Of a stretch of 64,000 nucleotides of DNA, positions 8,439-16,652 are shown piece by piece. The DNA is from Poriferisodalis sp965237655 (GTDB lineage Bacteria > Actinomycetota > Acidimicrobiia > Acidimicrobiales > Poriferisodalaceae). The position numbers and the translations under genes are program-made. Position 1 is the stretch's first letter. The number at the start of each line of letters is the position of its first letter. The notes under the pieces are model-generated. The model saw nothing but the letters and a program-made list of their open reading frames with translations, was not told the DNA's origin and ran no database searches. The stretch covers positions 1,488,001-1,552,000 of the forward strand of contig NZ_CBDEGB010000002.1 in assembly GCF_965237655.1 (NCBI RefSeq). The letters are read 5' to 3'.

Positions 8439-8915
8439 ATGAAACTCGACACCGGAGACAAGTTCCCCGATATCACCCTGCGGGATCTCGATGACAGCGA
8501 CGTCACCATCCCCGAAGTGTTCGGCGACGGCTGGGGCATCGTGCTCATGTACCGGGGCCACTGGTGACCGTACTGTCGTCAACAGTTGGTTGACTTCAAC
8601 GGCGCCGCATCACTTCTGAAGGTCCTGGACGCCAAGGTTGTGGCGCTGTCCGTCGATGACAAGGACACCACCGCGCGCCTCGCAGACAATCTCCAGTTGG
8701 GTCCCGTCCGGATGCTGCACAGCGCCGACCCAGCAGAGGTGTCGTCGGCGACTGGTGCCTTCATCGAATCCGAGCGGGGCATTTTGCACGCCACTGGGTT
8801 CATCCTTGCTCCAAGGGGCAAAGTCGCCCAGGCGTGCTACTCCACTGGTCCGATTGGCCGCATCACGGCCATTGACACCCTGCGAATCCTTCGTTTCGTT
8901 CAGCGCGCCAAGTAG
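8439..8915 (+). CDS. Thioredoxin-fold redoxin (AhpC/TSA-like), candidate selenoprotein with in-frame UGA
   Basis: One continuous frame encodes a 158-residue redoxin if the TGA at 8565-8567 is read as an amino acid. Upstream is MKLDTGDKFPDITL and YRGHW; downstream is PYCRQQL, giving W-[UGA]-P-Y-C. Relatives carry WCPYC here, so the UGA replaces the first active-site cysteine (position 43), with Cys46 kept. The downstream part (ALSVDD, then ATGAF, ending RFVQRAK) is intact, with no other stop or shift. A hairpin just after the UGA fits the bacterial SECIS pattern (separate entry). AGGGAG at 8421-8426 precedes ATG 8439; an in-frame ATG at 8427 is less well spaced. Expected role: thiol/selenol peroxide or disulfide reduction in the cytoplasm. 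The alternative is a nonsense mutation. Confidence 0.78.
8574..8598 (+). promoter_or_regulatory. SECIS-like hairpin downstream of the in-frame UGA
   Basis: Immediately after the UGA (8565-8567), GTCAAC (8578-8583) and GTTGAC (8589-8594) form a perfect 6 bp stem with loop AGTTG. A 2x2 internal loop is then closed by two further pairs (8574-8575 with 8597-8598). The apical loop starts 16 nt after the UGA and has G as its second base, matching the published bacterial SECIS rules (loop 16-37 nt from the UGA, a G in the first two loop positions). Its role in SelB recruitment is inferred. Confidence 0.6.
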
Positions 8916-8956
8916 CGAGGGACGGCGGTTACCCGCCCCGTGTTGATCTTCGGCGG

Positions 8957-9307
8957 TTACCCGCCGAAGATGAACCGCTGGTGGGTGCCTTGGGAGATCA
9001 GCGTGTCGCCGTGGGAAACCTTGATGTCGAAGACGAGGCGGCGGCGGTCGATCTCGCTGATCTCGCCTGAAACCACGACGTCCTCGCCTGAGGCCACGGC
9101 TGCCTCGTGGCTCACACAGATGTGGATGCCCACGGTCGTGCGACCCTCGCCGAGATGCGGCTGGACGCCGAAGAGGCAGGTTCCCTCGATGAGCCGGACC
9201 ATGTCGGGCGTGGACAGCACCTTGTTGGGCAGGTGCGGCGGGGACATTTCGTCGGTCACACGGTGTGTGTCGCTGACGCTGAATCCGACCTCGATGGCTG
9301 CGCTCAT
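8957..9307 (-). CDS. Hot-dog fold thioesterase, FlK-like
   Basis: Small acyl-CoA thioesterase-type protein of 116 residues. The pattern resembles the fluoroacetyl-CoA thioesterase (FlK) family: VTDEMSPPHLPNKVLSTPDMVRLIE near the N-terminus, then GEGRTTVGIHICVSHEAAVASGEDV, then a strand-rich end with THQRFIF. These regions hold candidate Thr, Glu and His active-site residues. The start is the ATG at 9307, with AAGG about 10 bp upstream, rather than the longer frame to 9331. It is divergent from the nitrobindin gene 64 bp away. The substrate is unknown. Confidence 0.75.
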   Translation of the reverse strand: MSAAIEVGFSVSDTHRVTDEMSPPHLPNKVLSTPDMVRLIEGTCLFGVQPHLGEGRTTVGIHICVSHEAAVASGEDVVVSGEISEIDRRRLVFDIKVSHGDTLISQGTHQRFIFGG

Positions 9308-9371
9308 GGCGGCAGACCTTAGAGCGTGCACTGCGCCTCAGTGTCGGGACCATCCCCACTAGCTTGCGGAG

Positions 9372-9857
9372 ATGACTGAGTTGCATCTGCAGTGCGAACC
9401 GCTCGCCCCCTTGCTGGGTACTTGGCAGGGCACCGGCGTTGGCCACTACCCGACGATCGACGACTTCACGTATGTGGAGGAATTGGTGTTCAGCCACGTC
9501 GGCAAGCCGTTCGTGTCGATGATCCAGCGCACCCGCAACCGCGTCACGGGCGAGCCGTTGCACTCCGAGGCGGGTTACCTGCGAGCCCTGCCCGACGGGC
9601 AACTGGAGTTCACGATTGCCCAACCGTCGGGCGTCACCGAAATCCATCTCGGCACCGTGCGCACCAGTGACAGCGGCCTCGTGATCGAACTGTCGAGTGA
9701 ACAGGTCGGCCTCACACCGACCGCCAAAGAAGTGACCTCGGTGCGGCGCGAGCTGACCGTCAACAGCACCACGTTGATCTCCGAGCTGTGGATGGCCGCC
9801 GTGGGCTACACCGAACTCGTCCATCACCTGCGAGGCGAACTCACCAGGCAGGACTGA
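9372..9857 (+). CDS. Nitrobindin-like heme-binding beta-barrel protein
   Basis: 161-residue protein of the THAP4/nitrobindin (FABP-like) family, known to bind ferric heme and isomerise peroxynitrite. The N-terminal signature GTWQGTGVGHYPTI is clear, followed by alternating strands. A histidine-containing C-terminal segment (ELVHHLRGELTR) would supply the proximal heme ligand. There is no signal peptide, so it is cytoplasmic. It follows the thioesterase divergently and precedes the monooxygenase by 98 bp. With the candidate selenium redoxin nearby it hints at local oxidative or nitrosative defence, but co-regulation is not shown. Confidence 0.85.
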   Translation: MTELHLQCEPLAPLLGTWQGTGVGHYPTIDDFTYVEELVFSHVGKPFVSMIQRTRNRVTGEPLHSEAGYLRALPDGQLEFTIAQPSGVTEIHLGTVRTSDSGLVIELSSEQVGLTPTAKEVTSVRRELTVNSTTLISELWMAAVGYTELVHHLRGELTRQD

Positions 9858-9955
9858 CCGAACCCGAGAGTTCCGAACGCACACCGGCGCAACCCGCTTC
9901 ACCGGATTCGGCGACCCGCCACGCCCTACGCTGGCTCTACGGCGGAGGGGGAGTG

Positions 9956-12085
9956 ATGTCACAGGTGTCCCAGGCCAGTGCGACAAACGGGGCGCATGCG
10001 TCCGATTACGGAGCGCCGACGGCCGCTGGCCGACCCGATGTGGACGACGAGACGCTCGCGGCAGCAGTGGCCGTTGCGAACATCCCGACGCTGCTGATGC
10101 TGCTGGTTCAGATGACGGGCGAACTGCACTGGCTCGAGGACCCGTACCGCCCCAAGCGCCAGCCCGGCCTCGGCGACAACGACACAGGCGGCTTGACGCC
10201 CGAGCAGCAGCAGGAAGTGCGCGAGGCGGCGTTCGAGGCGATGAGTGTCTGGCGCGACGGCCGCCCCATGGCGATCCCGGAGCCCGACGACGACCTGATC
10301 GTGCGGATGCTGGGCACGGCAATGGGAGAGCACGTCCCCGACGAGTACGGCGCATTCACTGCAGCCCAGCTCGGCCTCGCCAAGTTCCTGGACCACGATC
10401 CGATCAACGTTCCGCCCGGCTTCAAGGTGCTGGTGATCGGGGCCGGTGCGTCGGGGCTGTGCGCGGCGATCAACCTGCAGCAGGCCGGCGTGCCCTATGA
10501 AGTGGTCGAGCGCAACGGCACGGTCGGCGGGGTGTGGTGGGAGAACCGCTACCCGGGGGCCGGCGTGGACACGCCGAACCACCTGTACTCGTACTCGTTC
10601 GCCCCGCACGACTGGAAGATGTACTTCTGTCTGCGCGACGAGCTGCACGGCTACCTCGAGAAGGTCGCCGATGAATTCGATGTGCGCCGCAGCATTCGTT
10701 TCAACACCTCGGTCGAGAGCATCAGCTATGACGCCGAGCGCCAGGTCTGGCGCGCCGAGGTGCGCCATGTAGCGGACAACGAGGGGCGCTGGGAAACCGG
10801 CAGTCTGGGCTTGAGCGCTACGCCCGATGAAACAGGCCTGCGCCGGCGGGATGACGGTGCGGCCACGGCGCCCGGTGCGAACGGGCACGCTCAGGGCGTC
10901 GACGGACCCACGGAGATCATCGAAGCCAACGTCGTTATCAGCGCCGCTGGCATCTTCAACCCGCCGATCCGCCCCAACATCGATGGCCTCGAGACCTGGA
11001 ACGGCGAGACCTGGCATACGGCGCGCTGGCCCGCCGATGCCGATGTCAGCGGCAAGCGTGTGGCGATCGTGGGCAACGGGGCGAGCTGCATGCAGACCGG
11101 CCCCGAGATCCAGCACGACGTGGAGTCACTCACGATCTACCAGCGATCGAACCACTGGGCGGCGCCGTTCGACCAGTTCCGCAAGGAAGTCCCCGATGCA
11201 ATGCGGGTGCTGTTCGAAGCGGTGCCGCTGTACCGGGCGTGGTACCGGGTGCGATTGGGTTGGACATTCAATGACCGCATCCACTCGGCCTTGCAAACCG
11301 ATCCCGACTGGGATCACCCTGAGCGATCGCTCAATGCCCAGAACGATGCGCACCGCAAGTACTTCACGCGCTACGTCGTCGACGAGCTCGGCGACCGCGC
11401 CGATGAACTGCTCGACAAGGTGCTGCCCACCTACCCGCCGTTCGGCAAGCGGATGCTGATGGACAACGGCTGGTACCGGATGCTGCGCAACCCCAAGGTC
11501 GAGCTGGTCGACGATGCCGTTGCCGAGATTTCGGGCCAAACCATCCGTACCTCGGACGGCTCTGAGCGCGAGGCAGATGTGTTGGTGCTGGCAACCGGCT
11601 TCGACGTGTTGCGGTTCATCACTACCTATGAGGCAGTGGGCCGCTCAGGGAGAACGCTGCGCGAATCGTGGGGTGACGACGACGCGAGTGCCTATCTCGG
11701 CACGGCGACGCCCGACTTCCCGAACTTCTTCACCCTCTATGGGCCGAACCTGCAGCCGGGCCACGGCGGGAGCCTCATCTTCGTTGTGGAGATGCAGGTT
11801 CGCTACATCATGGACATGATCGGCAAGATGTGTGCGGCTGGCCTCGGAGCGGTAGAGGTGCGCCCCGAGGTGCATACCGATTACCGCAATCGCGTCGACG
11901 AGGCGCACGGGAACATGGTCTGGATGCACCCCGGCATGACCAGCTACTACCGAAACGAGTCGGGCCGTATCGTCGTGAACTCGCCGTGGCGCAACGTCGA
12001 CTACTTCGACATGACCAAGGAAGTAAACCTCGACGAATACGTCTGTGAGCCACGGGTGGCCAACCGAGAGCTGGTCGCAGACTGA
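9956..12085 (+). CDS. FAD-dependent Baeyer-Villiger-type monooxygenase with N-terminal extension
   Basis: NADPH-dependent flavoprotein monooxygenase of 709 residues. Visible features are the FAD Rossmann motif GAGASG (162-167), the region VWWENRYPGAGVDTPNHLYSYSF typical of BVMOs, the fingerprint WNGETWHTARWP (348-359, Trp in place of the first Phe), and a second Rossmann motif VAIVGNGASCMQ near 375 for NADPH. The roughly 150-residue N-terminal extension before the FAD motif resembles the 4-hydroxyacetophenone-monooxygenase subgroup. I chose ATG 9956 behind GGAGGGGGAG. It probably inserts oxygen next to a carbonyl of an unknown ketone. A perfect 15-bp tandem repeat follows the stop. Confidence 0.88.
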   Translation: MSQVSQASATNGAHASDYGAPTAAGRPDVDDETLAAAVAVANIPTLLMLLVQMTGELHWLEDPYRPKRQPGLGDNDTGGLTPEQQQEVREAAFEAMSVWRDGRPMAIPEPDDDLIVRMLGTAMGEHVPDEYGAFTAAQLGLAKFLDHDPINVPPGFKVLVIGAGASGLCAAINLQQAGVPYEVVERNGTVGGVWWENRYPGAGVDTPNHLYSYSFAPHDWKMYFCLRDELHGYLEKVADEFDVRRSIRFNTSVESISYDAERQVWRAEVRHVADNEGRWETGSLGLSATPDETGLRRRDDGAATAPGANGHAQGVDGPTEIIEANVVISAAGIFNPPIRPNIDGLETWNGETWHTARWPADADVSGKRVAIVGNGASCMQTGPEIQHDVESLTIYQRSNHWAAPFDQFRKEVPDAMRVLFEAVPLYRAWYRVRLGWTFNDRIHSALQTDPDWDHPERSLNAQNDAHRKYFTRYVVDELGDRADELLDKVLPTYPPFGKRMLMDNGWYRMLRNPKVELVDDAVAEISGQTIRTSDGSEREADVLVLATGFDVLRFITTYEAVGRSGRTLRESWGDDDASAYLGTATPDFPNFFTLYGPNLQPGHGGSLIFVVEMQVRYIMDMIGKMCAAGLGAVEVRPEVHTDYRNRVDEAHGNMVWMHPGMTSYYRNESGRIVVNSPWRNVDYFDMTKEVNLDEYVCEPRVANRELVAD

Positions 12086-12090
12086 CCGAA

Positions 12091-12150
12091 TCTCGCTGAG
12101 GGCTATCTCGCTGAGGGCTATCTCGCTGAGGGCTATCTCGCTGAGGGCTA
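12091..12150. repeat. Perfect tandem repeat, 4 x 15 bp (TCTCGCTGAGGGCTA)
   Basis: Four identical 15-bp units in direct array fill the gap between the convergent monooxygenase and threonine aldolase genes. The last unit contains the stop codon of the aldolase on the reverse strand; read that way, each further unit repeats TAG in the same phase. Each unit also has a tiny CTC/GAG self-complementarity. There are no spacers, so it is not a CRISPR array. Confidence 0.97.
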
Positions 12151-13218
12151 GACAGCGAGTTCGGAGGCGATTGCCTCCAGCGCTGCGTCTACGGCGGCCT
12201 CGCTGACGTCGAGGTGGAGCACCATGCGTGAGCGGCCGTAGCGCCAGTCGGCCAGCACGCCGCGTGCTGCGAGGCGCCGTGACAACGTGGGGTCGTCATG
12301 GTCCAAAGAACTGAAGACCATGTTGGTGTTGCAGGCGTTCACGCTCAGGCCGTCGATCTCGGCCAGTCCGTCGGCGAGACGCCTCGCGTTGGCGTGGTCG
12401 TCTGCGAGGCGGTCGATGTTGTGCCGCAGTGCGTACAGCCCGCCCGCGGCGATGATGCCCGCCTGGCGCATGCCCCCACCCAGCAGCTTGCGCCAGCGTC
12501 GGGCCTTGCCGACAAGCGTCGCCGAGCCGCACAGCACAGAGCCGACGGGGGCGCCGAGGCCCTTGGACAGGCATACCGACACCGAATCGAACGGGGCTGC
12601 GACCTCGTCAGGGGCCAAGCCTTGGGCAACAGCGGCGTTCCACAGCCGGGCACCGTCGAGGTGCAACGCCAGCCCGTGCTTGTCCGCCAGCGCGCGGGCG
12701 GCCTTCTGCTGAGGTGCAGTCAACACCTTGCCGTCGATGGTGTTCTCCAAGCACAGCAGGCGGGTACGGGCGAAGTGGCTGTCATCGGGCTTGACGGCGG
12801 CTTCCGCCGCGACGAGGTCCAGCATGCCGTCGTCGTCGGTGGGAACCGGCTGAGGCTGGATGCTGCCAAGCACCGCCGCGCCGCCACCTTCGTACATGTA
12901 GGTGTGGGCGTGATGCCCGACGATGTACTCGTCGCCCCGCTCGCAGTGCGCCATCAGCGCGCACAGGTTCGACTGGGTGCCGCTGGGCACGTACATGGCG
13001 GCTTCGAAGCCCAACAGGTCCGCCGCGTACGCCTCCAGCTCATTGACGGTGGGGTCGTCGCCCCACACGTCGTCTCCGACGGGCGCGGCGGCCATGGCGG
13101 CACGCATGTCATCGCTAGGACGCGAGACGGTGTCTGAACGAAGATCGATCACACCGTCGAGCCCGCTGCCGACCCTGGCCGTAGACGCGGTCGGTGTCGG
13201 GGCGCTGCTCGGGCGCAC
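12148..13218 (-). CDS. Low-specificity L-threonine aldolase
   Basis: PLP-dependent enzyme cleaving L-threonine/allo-threonine to glycine and acetaldehyde. Family signatures are IDLRSDTVSRPSDDMRAAM at the N-terminus, DDPTVNELE, the PLP-contacting HLDGARLWN (186-194), and the Schiff-base lysine in VCLSKGLGAPVGS (Lys219). Length is 356 residues including an atypical first 20 or so. The GTG at 13218 is the first start after the upstream stop; an internal GTG before IDLRSDT would give a more typical N-terminus. It follows the amidohydrolase by only 6 bp, so the two are probably co-transcribed. It ends inside the tandem repeat. Confidence 0.9.
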   Translation of the reverse strand: MRPSSAPTPTASTARVGSGLDGVIDLRSDTVSRPSDDMRAAMAAAPVGDDVWGDDPTVNELEAYAADLLGFEAAMYVPSGTQSNLCALMAHCERGDEYIVGHHAHTYMYEGGGAAVLGSIQPQPVPTDDDGMLDLVAAEAAVKPDDSHFARTRLLCLENTIDGKVLTAPQQKAARALADKHGLALHLDGARLWNAAVAQGLAPDEVAAPFDSVSVCLSKGLGAPVGSVLCGSATLVGKARRWRKLLGGGMRQAGIIAAGGLYALRHNIDRLADDHANARRLADGLAEIDGLSVNACNTNMVFSSLDHDDPTLSRRLAARGVLADWRYGRSRMVLHLDVSEAAVDAALEAIASELAV

Positions 13219-13224
13219 GGGGGC

Positions 13225-14898
13225 TCAGCCCTTGCCGTTGCGCAGCAGCTTGCCCGGCAGCGGGCCGTGCGGATCGACGGCGTCGGCGCCGTTCCGGCGG
13301 ATGATGGTGCCGTTCACGACCACTGCATCGATGCCCTTCGCATCAGAAATGAGGCGGTCGGCGCCGGCGGGCAGGTCGTACACCCGCCGCTTGCCCAGAT
13401 GGCCGACCTCGTCGGCGTCGAACACCACGACGTCGGCAGGCTTGCCTTGCGCCAGCGTGCCGCGATCGGCAATGCCGAACACCTCGGCGGGGCGCTGGGT
13501 GAGCATGTGGACGGCGGTCTCGAGGTCGAAGCTGCCCCGACCGCGCACGAAGGTCGCCAAGAACTCCGTCGAGTACTTGGCGTCACACAGTTGGCTGGCG
13601 TGCGCCCCGGCATCGGACAGCCCGATCACCGTGGTCGGGTCATGCAGCAGCTCGTCGATGTCGTCGGGGTCGTGATTCAGCACGTCCTGGATGATGCGCA
13701 TCTCGAGGTCGGCTTCGAGCGCTACGTCGAGCACCCAGTCCACCGGGTCCTGGCCGGCATCGTCGGCCATCTGCTGCACGTTGCGGCCTTCGAGCTCTGG
13801 GTTGTGGGGCAGGTAGCTGATTTCGGTTCGAGCCCAGCGGTCGCCGATCTTGCCGCCGTTGCCCGCCTTTTCCTTGAACTCGGCCCGCCAGTCGGCGTCG
13901 GCGTAGTAGCGCTTGCGCCCTTGGAGGTCGCTCTGGGAGACCGGCGTGAAACAGCGCAGGGCCTCGTAGATGAACGGTGCCTTCCAGCTCATCTCAAACT
14001 GGATGGGCTGCACGGCAACCTGCGGGAAGACGGGCAGGCCACGTTCGGCGATCTCGTGCGCACGCTCCAGTTCGGCACGGTGGCTGCCGGGACCGCGTGC
14101 CGAGCCCAGCAGCGCCGTCCAGCTCACGTGCGCCCCGGTGGTCTCGGCGATGCGTGCGAACTCGTCGTGATTGAGGCCCCGACCCACGGTTGCCTGCATC
14201 ACGCCGCCCACGTCGCCGAGCGCCTGAGCGATCTCGACGATCTCGTCGGTGGTCGCGGCGCGGCTGGGCACCGGACGTCCCTCGTAGCCGACATGGGTAG
14301 GTGCTTTGGAGGTCGCGAAACCGAGCGCCCCGGCTCGCAGCGCCTCGGCCACCAAGTCGCGCTGGGCAGCGATCTCTTCGGGGGTGCCCTCCCGCTCGGT
14401 GGCCTCTTCGCCCATGACGTACATGCGGGCGGCGGTGTGCCCGATCAGCGCAGCCATGTTGACCCCAGCGCCGTTCGATTCGAGCGCATCGAGATACTGC
14501 GGGAAGGTCTCGAAGCCCCAGTCGCCGAGGCCGGCACGCAACGCATCGACGCTCATGCCCTCCACGTTCTCGAGCGTTCGCATGATGAGGTCGCGGTGCT
14601 CGGGCCGAGTCGGTGCCACCGAGAACCCGCAGTTGCCCATCACGATGGTGGTGACGCCGTGCCAGGGAGAGCAGCTCACCAGCCGGTCCCACATGATCTG
14701 CGCGTCATAGTGCGTGTGGATGTCCACGAACCCGGGGCACACGATGCGCCCGGTGGCGTCGATGGTCTGCGCGGCTTCGGCGGGAGCAGAGCCGAGCGCC
14801 ACGACCTGGCCCCCCGAGATGCCTACATCGCCGATGTAGCGGGGCGAACCCGTCCCGTCGATGATCGTCCCGCCCGTGATCTTCAGGTCGTAAGCCAT
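13225..14898 (-). CDS. N-acyl-D-amino-acid deacylase-family amidohydrolase
   Basis: Zinc-dependent amidohydrolase (amidohydrolase 3, D-aminoacylase/dihydroorotase-like), 557 residues. The metal motif FVDIHTHYDAQIMWD is near the N-terminus, followed by TTIVMGNCGFSVAP, the usual D-aminoacylase signature. Further metal-site candidates are GLSDAGAHASQLCD, and the C-terminal beta-sandwich carries GKPADVVVFD. Start at ATG 14898 with GGGGG upstream. The real substrate in this broad family is often unknown; many members act on N-acyl amino acids or hydantoin-like compounds. Probably an operon with the threonine aldolase, suggesting amino-acid catabolism. Confidence 0.88.
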   Translation of the reverse strand: MAYDLKITGGTIIDGTGSPRYIGDVGISGGQVVALGSAPAEAAQTIDATGRIVCPGFVDIHTHYDAQIMWDRLVSCSPWHGVTTIVMGNCGFSVAPTRPEHRDLIMRTLENVEGMSVDALRAGLGDWGFETFPQYLDALESNGAGVNMAALIGHTAARMYVMGEEATEREGTPEEIAAQRDLVAEALRAGALGFATSKAPTHVGYEGRPVPSRAATTDEIVEIAQALGDVGGVMQATVGRGLNHDEFARIAETTGAHVSWTALLGSARGPGSHRAELERAHEIAERGLPVFPQVAVQPIQFEMSWKAPFIYEALRCFTPVSQSDLQGRKRYYADADWRAEFKEKAGNGGKIGDRWARTEISYLPHNPELEGRNVQQMADDAGQDPVDWVLDVALEADLEMRIIQDVLNHDPDDIDELLHDPTTVIGLSDAGAHASQLCDAKYSTEFLATFVRGRGSFDLETAVHMLTQRPAEVFGIADRGTLAQGKPADVVVFDADEVGHLGKRRVYDLPAGADRLISDAKGIDAVVVNGTIIRRNGADAVDPHGPLPGKLLRNGKG

Positions 14899-14975
14899 GT
14901 CGCAACCCCCGTGCTCTAGCTGTTTGAGCAAAATACCCCACGTTGACGGCACCAGGTCGGTCTAGCGTCACCGAC

Positions 14976-15380
14976 ATGGCGCTGCCGTTCGAGTTCTGCA
15001 TCGAAGGCCCACCCGTGTCACAGCAGGCGAACAAGAAGGCGCGGTGCCGTGACTGGAGGAATGCGGTTCGCTCAGCGGCTATGAGCGAATGGGACAGCAG
15101 CCAGCCCATCGACGGTCCAGTCGCCGTGACGATCAGCTACATCTACGAAGACGCTTCGCTCGACGTGGACAATGTTCCCAAACCGATCTTGGACGCGCTC
15201 AAGAACTTGGTGTACCCGGACGACGACCAAGTGTTCGATCTTGCGTGCCACAAGAGGAGCTCTGGTGGCAAGCTGGCGTGGCCGAATGCGACATCCTTGC
15301 TGCGGCAGCACGCCGTGGTGCGCAACGAGTTCTTGCATGTGCTCGTCGACCGTGCGGATGTCCTGGGAGGCGTTACCTGA
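14976..15380 (+). CDS. RusA-like Holliday junction resolvase
   Basis: 134-residue nuclease of the RusA fold. The catalytic pattern is visible: Asp63 and Asp65 in LDVDN, Lys69 in KPILDAL, and acidic residues 82-84 (PDDDQV). The spacing Asp65-Lys69-Asp84 matches Asp72-Lys76-Asp91 of E. coli RusA. RusA is normally phage-derived and resolves four-way DNA junctions. Here no phage genes flank it; instead it overlaps by one base (TGATG) a gene for a REase-HEPN protein. I chose ATG 14976, just before the family start GPPVS. It may be a domesticated or defence-associated nuclease. Confidence 0.82.
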   Translation: MALPFEFCIEGPPVSQQANKKARCRDWRNAVRSAAMSEWDSSQPIDGPVAVTISYIYEDASLDVDNVPKPILDALKNLVYPDDDQVFDLACHKRSSGGKLAWPNATSLLRQHAVVRNEFLHVLVDRADVLGGVT

Positions 15381-16030
15381 TGCAACGAGAGCGAGACGCA
15401 GCAGAACACACGGTCTTGCTGAGCACTGCGTCTGAGTATCGGCGCAAGGGATACGAGGTTGCGATCGAAGCGCCAGTGGGCTTCTTGCCCGGCGTTCGAG
15501 CCGACCTCATCGCAACCAAACAGGACGACAAACGCGTGATCGAGGTCAAGACGCGATCCTCGTTGCGGACCGATCCGTCCGCCGAAAGGCTGGCCTGCGC
15601 GGTAGAGGCGGAGCCCGGGTGGAGCTTCGATCTCGTTCTCGTCCCTGAGCACGTCGGCGTGGACACGCCCGAGAACGTGGATCCGCTGGCCTTGGACGAC
15701 ATTCGCCACCGCTTGATTGACGCCGAGTCGCTGCTCAGCGGCTCGCAACCTGAGGCAGCAGTGCTGCTCGCTTGGTCTGGGTGTGAAGCCGCGGTCAGGC
15801 GGCTGTTGGCGAAGGAGGCTGGTGGGCACTCAAAGGCTGTCAGCCATGTGCGACACCTCTTGAGCGAAGCGACCATGCACGGCGCGATTTCGCGCCAAGA
15901 GCATTCGAGACTGAAAGAGCTGGCATCGCTGCGCAACGCCGTGATTCATGGGTTTCGCCATGGGGACGGCGATCTAAGGGAAGCGGCGGGCGAACTCATC
16001 AGGCTCGGTCGAGGGTTCGTCTCCAGGTAA
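15380..16030 (+). CDS. REase-fold (archaeal Holliday-junction-resolvase-like) plus HEPN-like protein
   Basis: 216-residue protein with two apparent domains. Residues 1-95 look like a PD-(D/E)xK nuclease: YRRKGYEVAIE, Asp42 in VRADLIA, and IEVKT with Glu55 and Lys57. Residues 110-216 are helical with a typical HEPN RNase motif R-x4-H (Arg185 and His190 in LRNAVIHGF). HEPN proteins are common toxins or antiviral effectors, and REase-HEPN fusions are compatible with a defence or toxin role. It starts at the ATG overlapping the RusA-like stop, so the two are co-translated. No antitoxin or methylase neighbour is seen. The HEPN assignment rests mainly on this motif. Confidence 0.7.
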   Translation: MQRERDAAEHTVLLSTASEYRRKGYEVAIEAPVGFLPGVRADLIATKQDDKRVIEVKTRSSLRTDPSAERLACAVEAEPGWSFDLVLVPEHVGVDTPENVDPLALDDIRHRLIDAESLLSGSQPEAAVLLAWSGCEAAVRRLLAKEAGGHSKAVSHVRHLLSEATMHGAISRQEHSRLKELASLRNAVIHGFRHGDGDLREAAGELIRLGRGFVSR

Positions 16031-16118
16031 TGCCGCTTGACCGGACTGTGCGGGCGCAGCCAATTTGGATTGGTCGGTACGGAAACGAGCCGAGTACAGA
16101 TGTGCATAGGGTGCACCC

Positions 16119-16652
16119 ATGAGCACTGCCGACCTTGCGGACGAGTTGGTCAACCGGGTGACGTGGAAGATCCCCAATGCCCTTGCGCTGGTGGGGTCCA
16201 GAGCCGGCGACGAGCGCAACGCCATGACGACCAGCTGGATGACGCAGCTGTCGATGGAGCCGGTGCTCATCGGCATCGGTGTCGAGAACACTGCCGTCAC
16301 TCACCGGCTGATCTCTGACGGCGGCTCGTTCAGCGTGAACCTCTGGGATGCAGAGAACACCAGGCCGTTCGTGAAGTTCTCCAAGCCCGCTGCCTATGAG
16401 GCCGCTGGTGATGGGGACGGTCCGGCAACCGGGACGCTGAACGGCTGGTCGGTGTACGAAGCCGCCACCGGGGCACCGGTGTTCGTCGATGCCGCGGCCT
16501 GGATGGACTGCGAGGTGCGCCACAGCGTGGACTTGGGCACTCACACGCTATTCATGGGCGAAATCGTCTCTGCCGGCATCAACAACGACGAGGTGCGGCT
16601 CGCCTCGATGTCGGACACCCGCATGAAGTACGGGGGCGTGAAGCGTCACTGA
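16119..16652 (+). CDS. Flavin reductase-like (FMN-binding split barrel) protein
   Basis: 177-residue protein of the flavin reductase/FMN-binding split-barrel family. N-terminal ALALVGSRAGDERNAMTTSWMTQLSMEPVLIGIGV is the typical beta-barrel plus flavin-phosphate contact region; GGSFSVNLW and MDCEVRHSVDLGTHTLFMGEIV complete the barrel. Such proteins reduce FMN/FAD with NAD(P)H for a partner monooxygenase, or act as stand-alone reductases. No two-component monooxygenase is adjacent, so the partner is unknown. Start ATG 16119, end followed by 116 bp before infA. Confidence 0.85.
   Translation: MSTADLADELVNRVTWKIPNALALVGSRAGDERNAMTTSWMTQLSMEPVLIGIGVENTAVTHRLISDGGSFSVNLWDAENTRPFVKFSKPAAYEAAGDGDGPATGTLNGWSVYEAATGAPVFVDAAAWMDCEVRHSVDLGTHTLFMGEIVSAGINNDEVRLASMSDTRMKYGGVKRH

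Noticed and set aside
8610..10355. 581-residue reverse open frame crossing the redoxin, nitrobindin and monooxygenase start
   Set aside because: It crosses several supported genes on the other strand and contains no domain; Arg/Pro-rich shadow sequence.
12091..12150. CRISPR array
   Set aside because: The 15-bp units abut directly with no spacers and no cas genes are near.
13267..14919. 550-residue forward open frame opposite the amidohydrolase
   Set aside because: Antisense to a clear zinc amidohydrolase; the product is low in family-like motifs.
14943..16030. Prophage fragment suggested by the RusA-like gene
   Set aside because: No integrase, capsid, terminase or attachment repeat is visible around it; neighbours are metabolic genes.
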